DNA of 64,000 bases from Halichondria panicea (GCF_963675165.1 NC_087377.1:6014042-6078041), one strand, 5' to 3'. Shown: positions 47,351 through 58,162, counted from the stretch's first letter. Program-made: numbers and translations. The notes: generated by a model from the letters alone, not told the origin.

Positions 47351-50300
47351 TCAAGTATAATTCATGTACAAGATTGGACTGTAAAGTATGTACAATGTAC
47401 CTAGCGTATAATAATAAATGATACAAGTATACAGTACGTATACGTACATAGTATATATACTTAGTCTAGTATTGTCAAGTTCAACAATTAAGTCGTGCCG
47501 CTTTATGACTGAAGATATGTTGACAATGGGGTAACTTTCGCCAATCAAGCGTCCAAAGTCATACCTCCTCATTGAGTAAGCAACTCGAGACCTAATGCAA
47601 CTTACAGGCAAAAAATGCGTTTCTGAAGTCGTAACGACAGCCCATACTTGAGTTGGAGAACCAAACCACACTTTGGCAGGGTGTTGCACAAAATAATGTG
47701 GCTTAACCACACCACCATAGGAGATGTCACAACAGAAAAAGTACTGAATCTCAGCTAAGGATGGAGTAGCAACAGAAGGGTCTAGCGGTGAAATCATTAC
47801 TACGGAGGATGCACTGTATCTACTTTTGCAGGATCCAAGCGTGTATCCATTTATGCGAATTGAAGAGCACCTCTTGATTAATGGAAGAATTTCAAACTCC
47901 TCCGTAGTAATACCCGCAATTGATACAGCATTTCGCAAAATTAGCAGATCATTAGGCTCCAAAATTGTTTCAAACAATGGTGGAAGACAATGGTGGAAGA
48001 GGATTTAAATGTACTCCAATTTCATCCAACAAAGTGTGAGACAAAGACCCCTTACTAAAGCGATGTCGTTCCAAAAGAGGGACAAAATCTTTACAGAATT
48101 CTTCTGGCCAATGTAAAGTACCATTTCGATGTATAACAAGGAATTTTCTCATTATTTGAGGAGGAATGTTGTGAGAGTTGGTATGAAATAATTCTAATAT
48201 ACCATTTAGCCGTTCAAATGCAAAAAGCCAGAAGGAGTATACGGGCCCAAAGTCTTCAATACAGGATGCTAGATGACCGTGTAAATGTAAATTGATGGTG
48301 CAGGTGCAATACTCTTTACCATAGAGCTTCTCAAATGCTACACAGAATGAAGAATTAAGCAACTCGTCAGCGTTTTGACCTCGCGGCTGCACAAAAGATG
48401 ACACGCTCTAACAAATAAGTGCCAGCAAGTTCTCTAGGGAGAACATCTTTAAGGGCTGACAGAATTGTCCAGTTTCGCCATTGCTCCGCTGTAAACCCAG
48501 AAAATCCAGAGGCAATCTTACTTGGAATTCTGCCGACGTCGCTGGGAGTCACAAAGCTGTCGACTGCTTGTTGCATTGCCAGTAATTTCTTTGAATCTAT
48601 TAGTTTTAATGAAGACCATACATTCATCATAATAATGCTTACTAGTTCCTAAAAGAAGATTGTGCATTGGGTCTATTATAGTCATCGAAATATGGCAACT
48701 CCAACAGAATAGAAAATCGGCAACCATGACTTCTTTCAATAAGCATAGTAACGGTCATATCCTGTATAGTCTATTTTCTCACCAAAGGCGTTCGTTGTAA
48801 ATGGCTTAAAGCATTTTGAGCATCCAAGTGTAGCACTGTGCCCAACAAAGCCACGAGCAGCAGGGATATCACATGCCACACAGGTAAGAGCACCACGAAC
48901 CAAAACTGATGAGCCACTAGCAGTTTTCATTACAACACCCTTTTCATTACAACACCCTTACACCCTTACACCCTTCCATAGTTCAAGTAAGTCGAACACT
49001 AGTGGCTGTAGAAAAGAATTCATTGTACGAACAGGTACAATTATGTTATCACTTAAGTATCGCTCATTACGTGGCAGATTCTGCACAGCAATATACATAG
49101 CTCCGAGTGAATACACAGTTTTTTTGTAAGGCTGAAACCAATCGACATTCAATATAAAACAAAAGTTATATGGTAGGTCCAAGAAAGGTTGTCCATTATA
49201 AGTTCGAAATTCCTTCCACACTTTCCCATCATTTATATGTCGGAATAACCATCGATTGAAGTCCGGGATCGCCATGCTTCTGACTTCTTGAAAAAATCTG
49301 GCCTTTGAACTAACTCGCTCAAGGATTTAATGAGGCTGAGGCTGTTGTAGCAATAAACTGAGTTTGGGTAAAGAGTGGATGCAGTTCTTACTTGTCTTAA
49401 AAGTAATTTTCCACAAGGTTTCCGATGAACAGCTTGTACATGATTAGGATATCGAACAAATCCACACTGCTTGGAAACGCATTTTCCATTCAAGCCTCGT
49501 TTCTTGCATTCATCTATAGCGTATAAACTTTTACAAGTAGGACAGCATACCCATTTTTGAAATTCATCGACACTTCGTCCGGCAAGTTTTCTCGCACCAC
49601 AAATAGTCTTTGGAAGGTGCTGACAAAACTCCATGAGAGTATCACTACCAACCTTTGAAGTAAGAAAAAGAAGAAAAGTTGACAAAAAAGCAAGTAGTAC
49701 ATTGGCCCCTGTATCAGATAATCGAAATAGACTTTGCCACAGCAATAGAAACATCACATAGAGTCTCAGCAAGTTGTAATGAGGAATTACTGTCAACTGA
49801 GTTCCATTATACGACATTGGGTCGTCTTCAGAATCGTCAACCATACCTATTTCTGTAAAATGGCCAGATTCCATCTGAGGAAAGAAATGATATACATCTT
49901 CACAGGACAGATCTTACAAAGCAAGCACTCGGAGCTAGCTATATACCCCATAATTATTGTACATAATTATACATGTAGTACCTCAAAATCGTCACTGTTC
50001 ATCATTCGATTCAATTTCCTCCTCTTCCTCTTCGAAGGTATCTGGGGAGGTATCTGGTGTCGCTGATGAGTCGCGATCAATATCCATATCCGTTTCTTCA
50101 AAGTTACCTACCGGTATGCCAATAATGATCAATATGTTATTATTACGCTACAGGCAGATAGGCCGGCCTGCTGCTTGCACAATATCATGTTAAATTCACA
50201 CATCATATCAACGTTAAATATGATTCTACGTACCTTCTTCAAGGTTGAAGTCATGAGCATCTCCATACAATCTAATCCGCTCCTTGCTCCATACCGACTT

Positions 50301-50414
50301 GGTTGAGTCATAGTATAACTTTTTGTGTTGATAAAAGGTTGTTTTAGATAGCACTTTGTCACAGTGGCCACACCAATACTTAGGGGTTCTGCTAGCATCA
50401 GATCCAGACATCAT
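47351..50414 (-). pseudogene. tnp2-like CACTA transposase
   Basis: Exon 1 (50414-50234) has a C2H2-like finger (YWCGHCDKVLSKTTFYQHKK). Exon 2 (from 50107) is acidic (TFEEEEEEIESNDEQ). The next exon (from 49874) has a hydrophobic stretch (LLAFLSTFLLFL), CCPTCKSLYAIDEC, CGFVRYPNHVQAVHRKPCGK and LVQRPDFFKKSEAWRSR. Then follow NFCFILNVDWFQPYKKTVYS (about 49160), LTCVACDIPAARGFVGHSAT with CSKCFKPF (about 48890-48800), DPMHNLLLGTSKH (about 48675), SFVTPSDVGRIPSKIASGFS (about 48560) and EDFGPVYSFWLFAFERLNGI (about 48250). The C-terminal region extends to 47351. This is the tnp2 / Transposase_21 order. It would cut the CACAG ends and reinsert the element. Frame changes near 49240, 48740 and 48630 break it. 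The start is shared with a divergent gene 100-200 bp away. Confidence 0.85.
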
Positions 50415-50501
50415 TGAATTATAGACGCAATCCTATTTAATGCACATGATAATTGACTTGTTGTCTGGCAACTATATTGAGCCACGCCCTAAAGCCTGAC
50501 C

Positions 50502-50568
50502 CCAATTTTTGAGCACGTGCGGTCTGAACAACACACTGTTGTTCAGACCGCACGTGCTCAAAAATTGG
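50502..50568. repeat. Perfect 31-bp-arm hairpin between divergent CACTA genes
   Basis: Arms 50502-50532 and 50538-50568 are exact complements with a 5-base loop (ACACT). Each arm contains GAGCACGTGCGG with a CACGTG E-box word. It lies about 90 bp upstream of the tnp2 start and upstream of the C14orf93-like gene. Possible bidirectional control site or later insertion. Confidence 0.85.
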
Positions 50569-51767
50569 AACTACCACTGATACCAACTGACCATGAATAT
50601 GGACCCAATATTCCTCTCACCAACGGTACACGTGTCAATCTATTTGATGATCAAGATTTGAGTGATCTGGAATTCGAAGCTGAGGTTGCGGAGCAAGATA
50701 GCCAACAAAGATAGCCAACAACACCAATATCGACCTGAAATGCATGAAGACCCTTCATTTGGAACACCTCATTATCGAGAAAAATCTACTTTTACTTCTC
50801 CAAATACCTCTGGTTTTTCGTCAATATTATCAACCCCTCATTCTCATGCCGTGAGTTTTAGGAGTGATGTTGAAGACAGAGCCCACTCAACACCGAATTC
50901 TTGATTTGATCTTCGTTCAATTCTTCAAGAGCAGCAGTCAATCCCTCAAAAAATTCTCAGCAATCCAGAAACTATCCAAAAAACACAAAGGAGAGATTAA
51001 AGAAGCTTGAGTCAGTGGGTTCGACACCTGCGTCAAGCAGTGTGAAAAAGAAGCAAGCAGTCACACGTACTTTGTCTGTAAGTTACTTAAATACTACTGT
51101 ACCTTGTACTGACACAATATATTCTATAGTCGAAAGTTCAGATGGTTCACACTGCATTGGAGGAGAAGATTCGACCTGAGAAAAGGTAGTTAAGTGATTG
51201 TTTTATTTACAGTTCCACGTCTGACCACAACAAGGAGGTGCGGAAGAAGATTGTAACTGGGTTATTGAGTCAAAGTGATTGTAATTTTTCTGAAAAAGTT
51301 ATCATTGGTAAGATGTATCACGCATTGTTGTCTGACTAATACAAACACAGCTGCAGTGGCTAGATGCTACCAAAATCTGCGCCGGCAATGGACACCAACA
51401 AAGAAAATATCGGTCACGAAGGCAAAGGGCAAGTTGTGTACTTCTACTTCTAATCATTGCTTCATAATTATCATTCAGACATTTGAGCGAAGGGGCCATG
51501 TAGTCACTGAGAAGGAGCAGAAAAAGTACTGGAGTCACCTATCTCACTTGTACATCCTCAGATGAAAACAAAATCGTCTTACACAAATTATCCTGGAGGT
51601 CGGATGGTTAGTTGCGTTTATTGTATGTTGTTTCAGGTCTCAATAAGTTTTTAAGCACTCTCAATGACCGAGCCAAGAAATTGTCACCTGATACGTTGGC
51701 AGCTAAAAAACAAAGAATTGTTGGAGAGCCATCTGCATCCACTGCTCCTCAGGACGGGCTGTAAAAG
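50517..51767 (+). pseudogene. C14orf93-like gene carried by the CACTA element
   Basis: An acidic N-terminal exon (NLFDDQDLSDLEFEAEVAEQ) is followed by Ser/Thr-rich sequence. It ends in a basic KKLESVGSTPASSSVKKKQA exon with donor GTAAGT (about 51079). Later exons: SKVQMVHTALEEKIRPEK; TSDHNKEVRKKIVTGLLSQS; VARCYQNLRRQWTPTKK (which appears to use a GCAAGT donor near 51429); ERRGHVVTEKEQKKYWSHLS with WRSDG; GLNKFLSTLNDRAKKLSPDT. Exon count, phase and blocks parallel the gene at 17741-18970 (KDKKRW, SSED, WRS.KLDSFF). A 13-bp tandem duplication (50696-50721) and an indel near 51553 break the frame. No upstream in-frame ATG is obvious. Role unknown; accessory to transposition is inferred from its conserved position. 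Confidence 0.68.
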
Positions 51768-52441
51768 GTACACCTACATGCACTCTTGATCTTCTCTAAT
51801 TATAATTATAGTCAACCGTTTTATTTGAAAACATGGTCCAATTCTCTATACACACTCAGAATTAATAAAACTCAATTTTTTTTACAGGCATTCCCTGTGC
51901 AAGTGTGATCATGGTAAGTGTATATCTGCCATTTATAAAATGTGAATTCACATGTTCGCTCTTTGTGTAGGTGCTTCTTCGTCAAGAACTGAACTGAACT
52001 TATTACGCTCTTTGTGTAGGTGCTTCTTCGTCAAGAACTGAACTGAATTCTTGAACTGAACTTATGTCCTTGTTGCTTTTCAATGTTATATAATTATTAC
52101 ACATGAAGATGATTGGCAATTAATTTACAATAAATTGGTCGTTAGTTTCCATGTAGTTTACACATAATAATCCAATATTTTACGAAGCAGTTACAAATGG
52201 TTTACACAAAGATCACATAATGTGTAGATGTGTGTGTAGATTTAGTTCATTTACGAACCACAATAGTTTACAAATTATTTTACACAGTGTAAACTACCCC
52301 ATTTGGCCCTGTGTTAAATATTTTTGCCGACCACAAATACTATGAAAATTTGACGCATGCGCAGACAACTAGTACCAGGTCCAGTTGTTCGCCTAACCGT
52401 TATAAAGCGAAAACTCGGCCTGGGATCGGGGATCGAGGCTA

Positions 52442-52823
52442 CTGATCGAGGCTGTCCAAATTAAAATGATATGGAATTTTGTTATAATGATATTCATACA
52501 CGTAACGCCATCATACACGTGACGCCATCGCTTTGGAATGTTTATCACGTGCGTGGGTGGAAAACGTCTGCAATTACTAGTAAGGGCGGAGCTTGGATCA
52601 AGTTGACCGTAGCTATAGTTGATCGAGTAAAATCCTTGATACCTAGTAGCTAAGATACCTAGTAGCTATTAAAGGCCTTAACTAAGACTATTAGATAGTA
52701 GAGAACTTGTTTCCTGCTGCGCAAGACAGAGTGCAGCCAAGCAAAAAAGTTAGGAGGAGATCTCAGGGACAATTCAGGTAAATATTAGCTTGTTGTTTGT
52801 ATAGACCATGATTACCTATGAAT
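52442..52823. other. No recognisable gene
   Basis: Short spacer with duplications (ATACCTAGTAGCTA twice, about 52639-52668; ATCATACACGT/GATATTCATACACGT near 52490-52520). It ends in the target of the next element, where GATTACCTATGAATC is present once and then again in part. Confidence 0.5.
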
Positions 52824-53034
52824 CGATTACCTTAGATGGGCGTGCCCGTCCCCGGCCATAAAAATGGGGGGACGGGTTTCAGCCCTTCGTTCTGCTGCAC
52901 CGCGTACTAACTATGAATATTGGGTGCGCTCCTGACCACAGAGCTCAGGTGTTAATTAGAGTCCACATGGCTTCAGTTTTGATTCTGTCTCCACTAATTG
53001 TGCTGTTCTACGTTAATAATGTTCTACGTTAATT

Positions 53035-56000
53035 ATGGCGCACCCCATCTCCATATACTGCTTTGGTTGTGGAACTGATCTAACTAGTTCTCTCTGTTCC
53101 CACAGAGAGAAGATCTCTCACTAGTGAACTCAAGTTTGGAAAGCCTTTGTTGTGGATGAACCTTGACTGCATACTGAGTGGTGATGGTATCCAAGAAAGA
53201 GCTGGTAAATTAGTAGGAAATGCCAATCCACCTACGAAAGATATTCAAAGCTACACGACATCATACAAAATAATATGAAGAAGGCAATTGATGCAATGCC
53301 GGGTGTTTTTCCTTCATCAACAACATTAGCCCCACCTTTAGCAAAGAAACCTCGTCTAGGCAGGTCTTTTAGCAATTATGCTGGCCATAGCAGTAAAACA
53401 TCTCAGACTGCGAGCAGCGAGTCTCCAGACGTTGTTGTAAGTTAATAGTCTGAAATGTTGCATGGTGTGTATTATAATTGTATAATCCTCAAATTTAGGT
53501 TCATGTCTCTTACAAGAACGCAAAGAAGAGCTATCCCCTCACTCCTAATCGAAAGCACTTAACAAAAGCGATAGCCATTGCTGTCGAGGCCATGAAGGAT
53601 AAGTCTGTCAAGAAATACATATTGAAGCTTGTCGGACAAGAAATATTCGAAGTGAAGTGTATGGCATCCGACAAGGTTAACTCAATCCTTCAGAGCACAA
53701 ACGCCGATGACCTGAAATGTTTCTCCTGGAATTCTCTGCTTACTGAGCTCACACAGTTTGCTCCCTTGATGTCCAGTGTTCTAGTTTCTGCTACCAAAAC
53801 TCGAGCACCTCGTTCTATTACCAAGGCAGTGATCGGTATGTGCGCAGCAATCATTCTCAAACACAGAAACCCTAGGATGAATATCGTTCAGAAAATTAAT
53901 TCACTGATCTTGTACGCTGGTCATAGTTCAAAACAGGTGAGTTTCGTTAAAACTATATAATGTATAATAATTATAGATCTGGTATCGGTATATAGGTGTA
54001 TCAACGCTTGAACCCCCTCAACCTAACTGTGTCTCACGTATCGATGATTCGAGTGTTGGCAAAGGTAGGGCTGGGTTATGATGCCAGGGTGAAGGAGTGG
54101 AGAGACTCTCTTCTTGCCACTATCACTGACGAGGATGAATTAGTAAGCGAAAAAAATGTTTGTATAGACATAATTCTGTGCATGCAGTATTAAATAATTA
54201 TGCTACTTCACTTGCATTTATAGACTACACAACAAGCTCCTTGGTCAAAATCAACAGAAGATGGTGCAGCAGACTCTGATGACTGTTCGACTGACAGTGA
54301 TGACTCGTGGAAACAATTTTCCCCAATGACATCTTCCTCTTCTGAAGATCATGATAGTGCAGACGATACTGGTGATGAAGACCTTAATTAATGACAGTGG
54401 TCATTAATTTAGGTACCTGCTCCCGATCAACAGAAGAAGAAAGTAGTGGTTCAAGCAGTAGAGGTGTGCATATAATATGTAATTTTGCTACATAATTACT
54501 TATAATTATTATTGTGCTAACGTCAAGCAAGTTATAAACGTTATGCAGGTGGTGCTACAATGTTCCGTATTTGTGGTGACAATATTGACAAGGGAGTCAA
54601 GCAAAGGTACATGCGAGTGGGTGTGAAAAGGTTTCATGCGTATGCTGTCTCTGACAGAATCGACTTCTCGAATCTCAGTGAACAAGTCATCCCGACTTCA
54701 CAAATCTGTCCTGATAGAATTGCTGCGTCTTTAGTTGAGGACGACTTGGCAATACGCAGAAACATATGCACACTTATGTCTCGTGTGCTTTGTGATAATG
54801 TTACGTTCTTCAAAGCTTCTTTCGTCGATCGCCATATAAAGCATGATTTTTATTACCAAATGTCAAAAAAATCTGATGTGGTAAGTAAATCCCATATCTA
54901 TTCAGCATCCCATATCCCATATCTATTCAGTACTGCATGTGCTGGTTCCTCTAGGGATTTTTGCCAAGAATGAAAACAAAGGGGAAGACATGGTAGCTAT
55001 AATGGAGCATTTCCATCAGTATGTACCCATCAAAAAGATCAGCTGTGATCGGTATATGCCATGTATTGACAAGACAGTCAAAGTATCAAATGCGTTGGGT
55101 CGCCCTATACTCTTCAGCTCTTCAGTGGAGACCAACTGACTGCAGCAAGAGCTCGAGGGGCGCAGAAGGCCAAAGTTAATTCACCCTCACCCTCAGCTAG
55201 ATTTGTGGGTCTGGTTCCCATGGCAGAAGACTGGCATACTAAAGTTGCTTTCCTCAAGGTAACTTGTGTCATATACACGCATACATGTTGAATTTAAATC
55301 ATCATTAATTGTGTAACATAACACCTATTTTAAACGAAAAAGATAATTTGGAAGTACTTCTACTCGGAAAGGTCAGCTTCTGAACATGGAACTATGTACC
55401 AAATACGGAACAAGTTGATGTGGTGAAATCACCAAAGAATGACGTGAATGACGTGAATGCCTGTGAGGATTTCATTGAAATTGTCACTGCCGGCCACATT
55501 GTTGCAGCTGTATTGAGATTGAAGTCAAAAGATGACACTCCTACTGATGATAAACTGCTAAAGATGTGTGGTTTAAGTCAAACGAGGAGAGCTTAATGTG
55601 TGAGCTGTGTATGATAAATGTGTATGCTTCAGTTACAATGGTTTGAATTGTGACTTAAAAGCGAGTTCTAAACGAGATGGCATTTTCAGCTACCTTCTAC
55701 GACTTGGGTGTTTCTACCTAGAGTTTTCCGACGCTATCAGAGAAGGAGATGGTGAGCGCATCCTGCGTTGCTGGAAATATCTTATGCCAGTATTTTACGG
55801 TTCTGGATCTAAGAATTATTGTTGTGAGTCGGTGAATTTACTTCTTCAACACCTGTACACATTGTCACCAAGGCTTTCAGCACAGCTAATATGGAGTCGG
55901 TTCGTAAACATGAATGGTAAACCAGGGATGAATATTGCGGGTGATTTACATACATGCATACGAGCTCAAGGTGTTAATAGAACAGCTAAGGCAATTCAAA

Positions 56001-56278
56001 GAACTGGGAGGGCAATCGGCACAATATCACCACTGCTTGATCAGTTCGATGAAGATAACAGTATTACACATTCAAGTAGTAGACAAGAAAGACAAGCAAA
56101 ACCTAATACACAAACAGATATCGAAGTTGTAGCCGAGGAACTTGTGAAGTCTCGTGGGTTTATAGTAGAAGATAACCGAAAGCACCTAACGTTCCCACGT
56201 GTTAGGAATGTGCTACATTCCAAAACTAAAGATGAACTAATGACCTGGATTTTAACCAAATTGCTTGATAAATTTTAG
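53035..56278 (+). pseudogene. DUF6589-type protein, probable transposase, multi-exon
   Basis: The first ATG (53035) opens a short zinc-binding-like start (CFGCGTDLTSSLCSH). Exons then give AIDAMPGVFPSS, 53500-53936 (KAIAIAVEAMKDKSVKKYIL to ILYAGHSSKQ) and 53996-54138 (YQRLNPLNLTVSHVSM). Acidic exons (54224-54390) follow. The core is FRICGDNIDKGVKQRYMRVG, FHAYAVSDRIDFSN (54560-54660), VPLGIFAKNENK, GDQLTAARARGAQK, FVGLVPMAEDWHTKVAFLK and NACEDFIEIVTAGHIVAA (to 55520). The last exon is 55607-56278 (FYLEFSDAIREGDGERILRC, CCESVNLL). The order and the DN, D, D/E residues fit the DUF6589 family, which I take to have an RNase-H-like catalytic core. An 8-bp tandem duplication (55110-55125) and a change near 53110 break the frame. 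Confidence 0.75.
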
Positions 56279-56365
56279 TTTGATTTTGTTTACAGTTCAA
56301 AGAAAGCGTAATACGACTTTTCCCAATCATCAAGCATTATAAAAAAAGTACGATTGCACGCGCAA

Positions 56366-57962
56366 TTAATCAAAATAAATAGTAGTAGATCTAGTAAGCT
56401 TAGTAAAATGTATCATATTGGTTTCACAGTTACCACAAAAGCATAGCTTGGCACAAATGTCACAACAAACACACTTACTACCCATATCGTTGTGAACGTA
56501 ATTATCCATATCTGTGAATAGGAAATCGCGTCGGCATTTATCACAGTTTGAGGCATATTCTTTAATGTCTGTATCAACAGGGTGGTGAGTGGTTGCTTGA
56601 AGTAGTGTGACTGATGACAGATGTCCATCTCTGCCAGCCCGACCAGTTTCTTGAATGTAAGAACTATTGTCATCCGGCAGCCTCACATCAGCGCAATCTA
56701 CCCCCATACCAAAGGCAACAATTCTCAGGTTTTCTTACTCGGAAGTTGAAAAATGTGCGTATCATTTACGGTCAGTCGTTCAGTATTTTTCTTTGGAGAG
56801 AGTTAGGCACCAATTTCACAGAGCCTGTTTATGCTCCTGATGTACCCTCATTCCGCATGGTAGACATGTTTACTAGCGTTACAGATGCTGGGCACAAAAC
56901 AGAAATTATACTTCTTCAACTCCATTAAACACTCCAATACAGTAAAAGAGATTCTTTTTAGAAGGATTTACATAGGGTGACTTTAGCCCGATTGTCTTGC
57001 TGACAGAGTAACGAATGGTTTTTGTGGCTGTCGCTGTTTTTGTGGCTGTCGCTGTAACAGCCATTACATTCACACCTATTGGTAATAGGCTTCTCACTTC
57101 ACCAATTCTATCCATGACAGGCCTAAAAGTCTCACCCCTATAAAACAATAATTATATCATTATTTACCTACTTAAGATTATAATTACGAGTATAATATAT
57201 ACAAGTGCATTTGTTATGTGGCTTACCATTTCTTCACACAATGTGCCTCATCAATCACAAAGGCCTTCAAACGATTAGCATAAACATCGCCTTCCAGCAA
57301 TTTTCTCCACTTTCGGTTTCCAATCATCATCTCTGGCGTAAAGAAAATTAACTGATACGCACCTCTGCACACACCATCTTGTACTTCAATGTCCACATTT
57401 TCTCCTGAAACTAGTGCCGAGGACAATCCCTTGGAAGAAAAAAATGCCACCTGCATTGGAATCAACATAGTTACTAATTTTGCTTGTCAGTCTGTGCGAG
57501 TTATAATTATTCGCTATAATTATGTACGACACATGCAGTGATGTGAATGTTATCATGTTCAGGGCTTCAGGCATACTTGAATGTTTCTGTCAACACGAAC
57601 ATGCAATTGCAAGAGTGAAAAGGGTCACGTGTTATCTTCACTTGTGAGAGTATAGTTTAATACATGCATGGCATGCCTTTTTAATCATGATAAACCCTAA
57701 ACCAGCCTACGTGATCTTTCATAATAGCTAGCAGAGGAGTCCCTACTATCACCAGTGAATATCCAATATCCTTTCTCCTTTTGAAGGATTTTATCAAAGG
57801 TGAATGGCAAACAAGCATAGCACAGGACTTTTCCCAAATCCTGTTGGAAGAACAGTCTTTCTTTCCCATAAAAGCACTCACAACATCCATCTGTTCAGGT
57901 TTCACACTTGGATAGCCCAACTCTCTGGCAGCTGAGCAGATGCTTTCAGTCAAAATACTCAT
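56366..57962 (-). pseudogene. RecQ-like SF2 helicase of the transposon, with an inverted segment
   Basis: Starts MSILTESICSAARELGYPSV near the right end. Motif I (LPTGFGKS) is legible near 57840 across a frame change, then YSLVIVGTPLLAIMKDH (Ia). AYQLIFFTPEMMIGNRKWRK and the DEAH box VIDEAHCVKKW (about 57255-57225) follow, then VNVMAVTATATK (motif III, about 57070). The C-terminus holds FGMGVDCADVR and YIQETGRAGRDG (motifs V-VI, about 56730-56630), then a Cys-rich tail (CRRDFLF, CDICAKLCFCGNC). RecQ-type proteins unwind DNA 3' to 5'. The part expected between III and V lies on the opposite strand (56738-56925). An 18-bp duplication (57018-57053) doubles TATATK-type residues. Confidence 0.82.
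56738..56925 (+). other. Inverted 188-bp piece of the helicase gene
   Basis: The plus strand reads LKNVRIIYGQSFSIFLWREL, GTNFTEPVYAPDVPSFRMVD and MFTSVTDAGHKTEII. These are the RecQ segment that belongs between motifs III and V, but the gene around it is on the minus strand. Inverted short words (AGTTGAA near 56750, TTCAACT near 56918) lie at the two edges. Either a real local inversion or an assembly flip. Confidence 0.75.
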
Positions 57963-58162
57963 AGTTTACTTTATTCAATTCAACTTGATATGTCAGCTGA
58001 GAAGCCAGGTTTAGCTGGGAAGCCACAATATGCATTACGTGATCACTCTGCAATCTGATTGGTGCTGCATGATTTTCTGCAGCAGAACGAATGCTAGATA
58101 GGGCTGAAACTCGTCCCCCCATTTTTATGGCCGGGGACGGGCACGCCCATCTACGATTACCT

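Larger units (their letters stand above)
45735..52313. mobile_element. Complete CACTA (EnSpm-type) transposon, 6,579 bp
   Basis: Termini CACAGGGCCAAATAGGGTAG / complement with one change (CACAGGGCCAAATGGGGTAG), about 26 bp. The 3-bp target duplication TTA (45732-45734, 52314-52316) is confirmed by the uninterrupted sequence at 33486-33492. Subterminal zones carry many GTTTACA / TGTAAAC and TGTGTAGA words, the kind bound by CACTA accessory proteins. It encodes three genes: a basic coiled-coil protein (+), a tnp2-like transposase (-) and a C14orf93-like protein (+). The reading frames are damaged, but the ends are intact. Confidence 0.9.
44912..52441. mobile_element. Second copy of the 1.1-kb TAGCCTC element, split by a CACTA
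   Basis: 44912-45734 plus 52317-52441 is collinear with the intact copy at 32516-33608, with small deletions. Ends are TAGCCTCGATCCCAGGCCGA and its complement (GATCGAGGCTA, with a local GGGATC duplication). No 9-bp duplication was recognised at the outer ends. Comparison with the intact copy gives the exact empty site of the CACTA insertion. Confidence 0.88.
52833..58153. mobile_element. Complete DNA transposon: DUF6589-type gene plus RecQ-like helicase
   Basis: Terminal inverted repeats (52833-52899, 58078-58153) start TAGATGGGCGTGCCCGTCCC, with an 8-base indel late in the arm. Flanks CGATTACCT (52824-52832, 58154-58162) give an exact 9-bp duplication. The element is 5,321 bp. Inside, the DUF6589-type gene (plus) and the helicase gene (minus) converge. 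Helicase-bearing Academ elements (AcademH) are the closest described class I can recall. Those are reported, as I remember, with 3-4 bp duplications, so the 9-bp flank argues for a distinct lineage or a re-examination. Confidence 0.85.

Noticed and set aside
52833-58153. Calling the DUF6589/RecQ element a Helitron because it carries a helicase
   Set aside because: Helitrons lack terminal inverted repeats and target duplications and use a Pif1-type helicase with a Rep domain. This element has both repeats and a duplication, and the helicase is RecQ-like.
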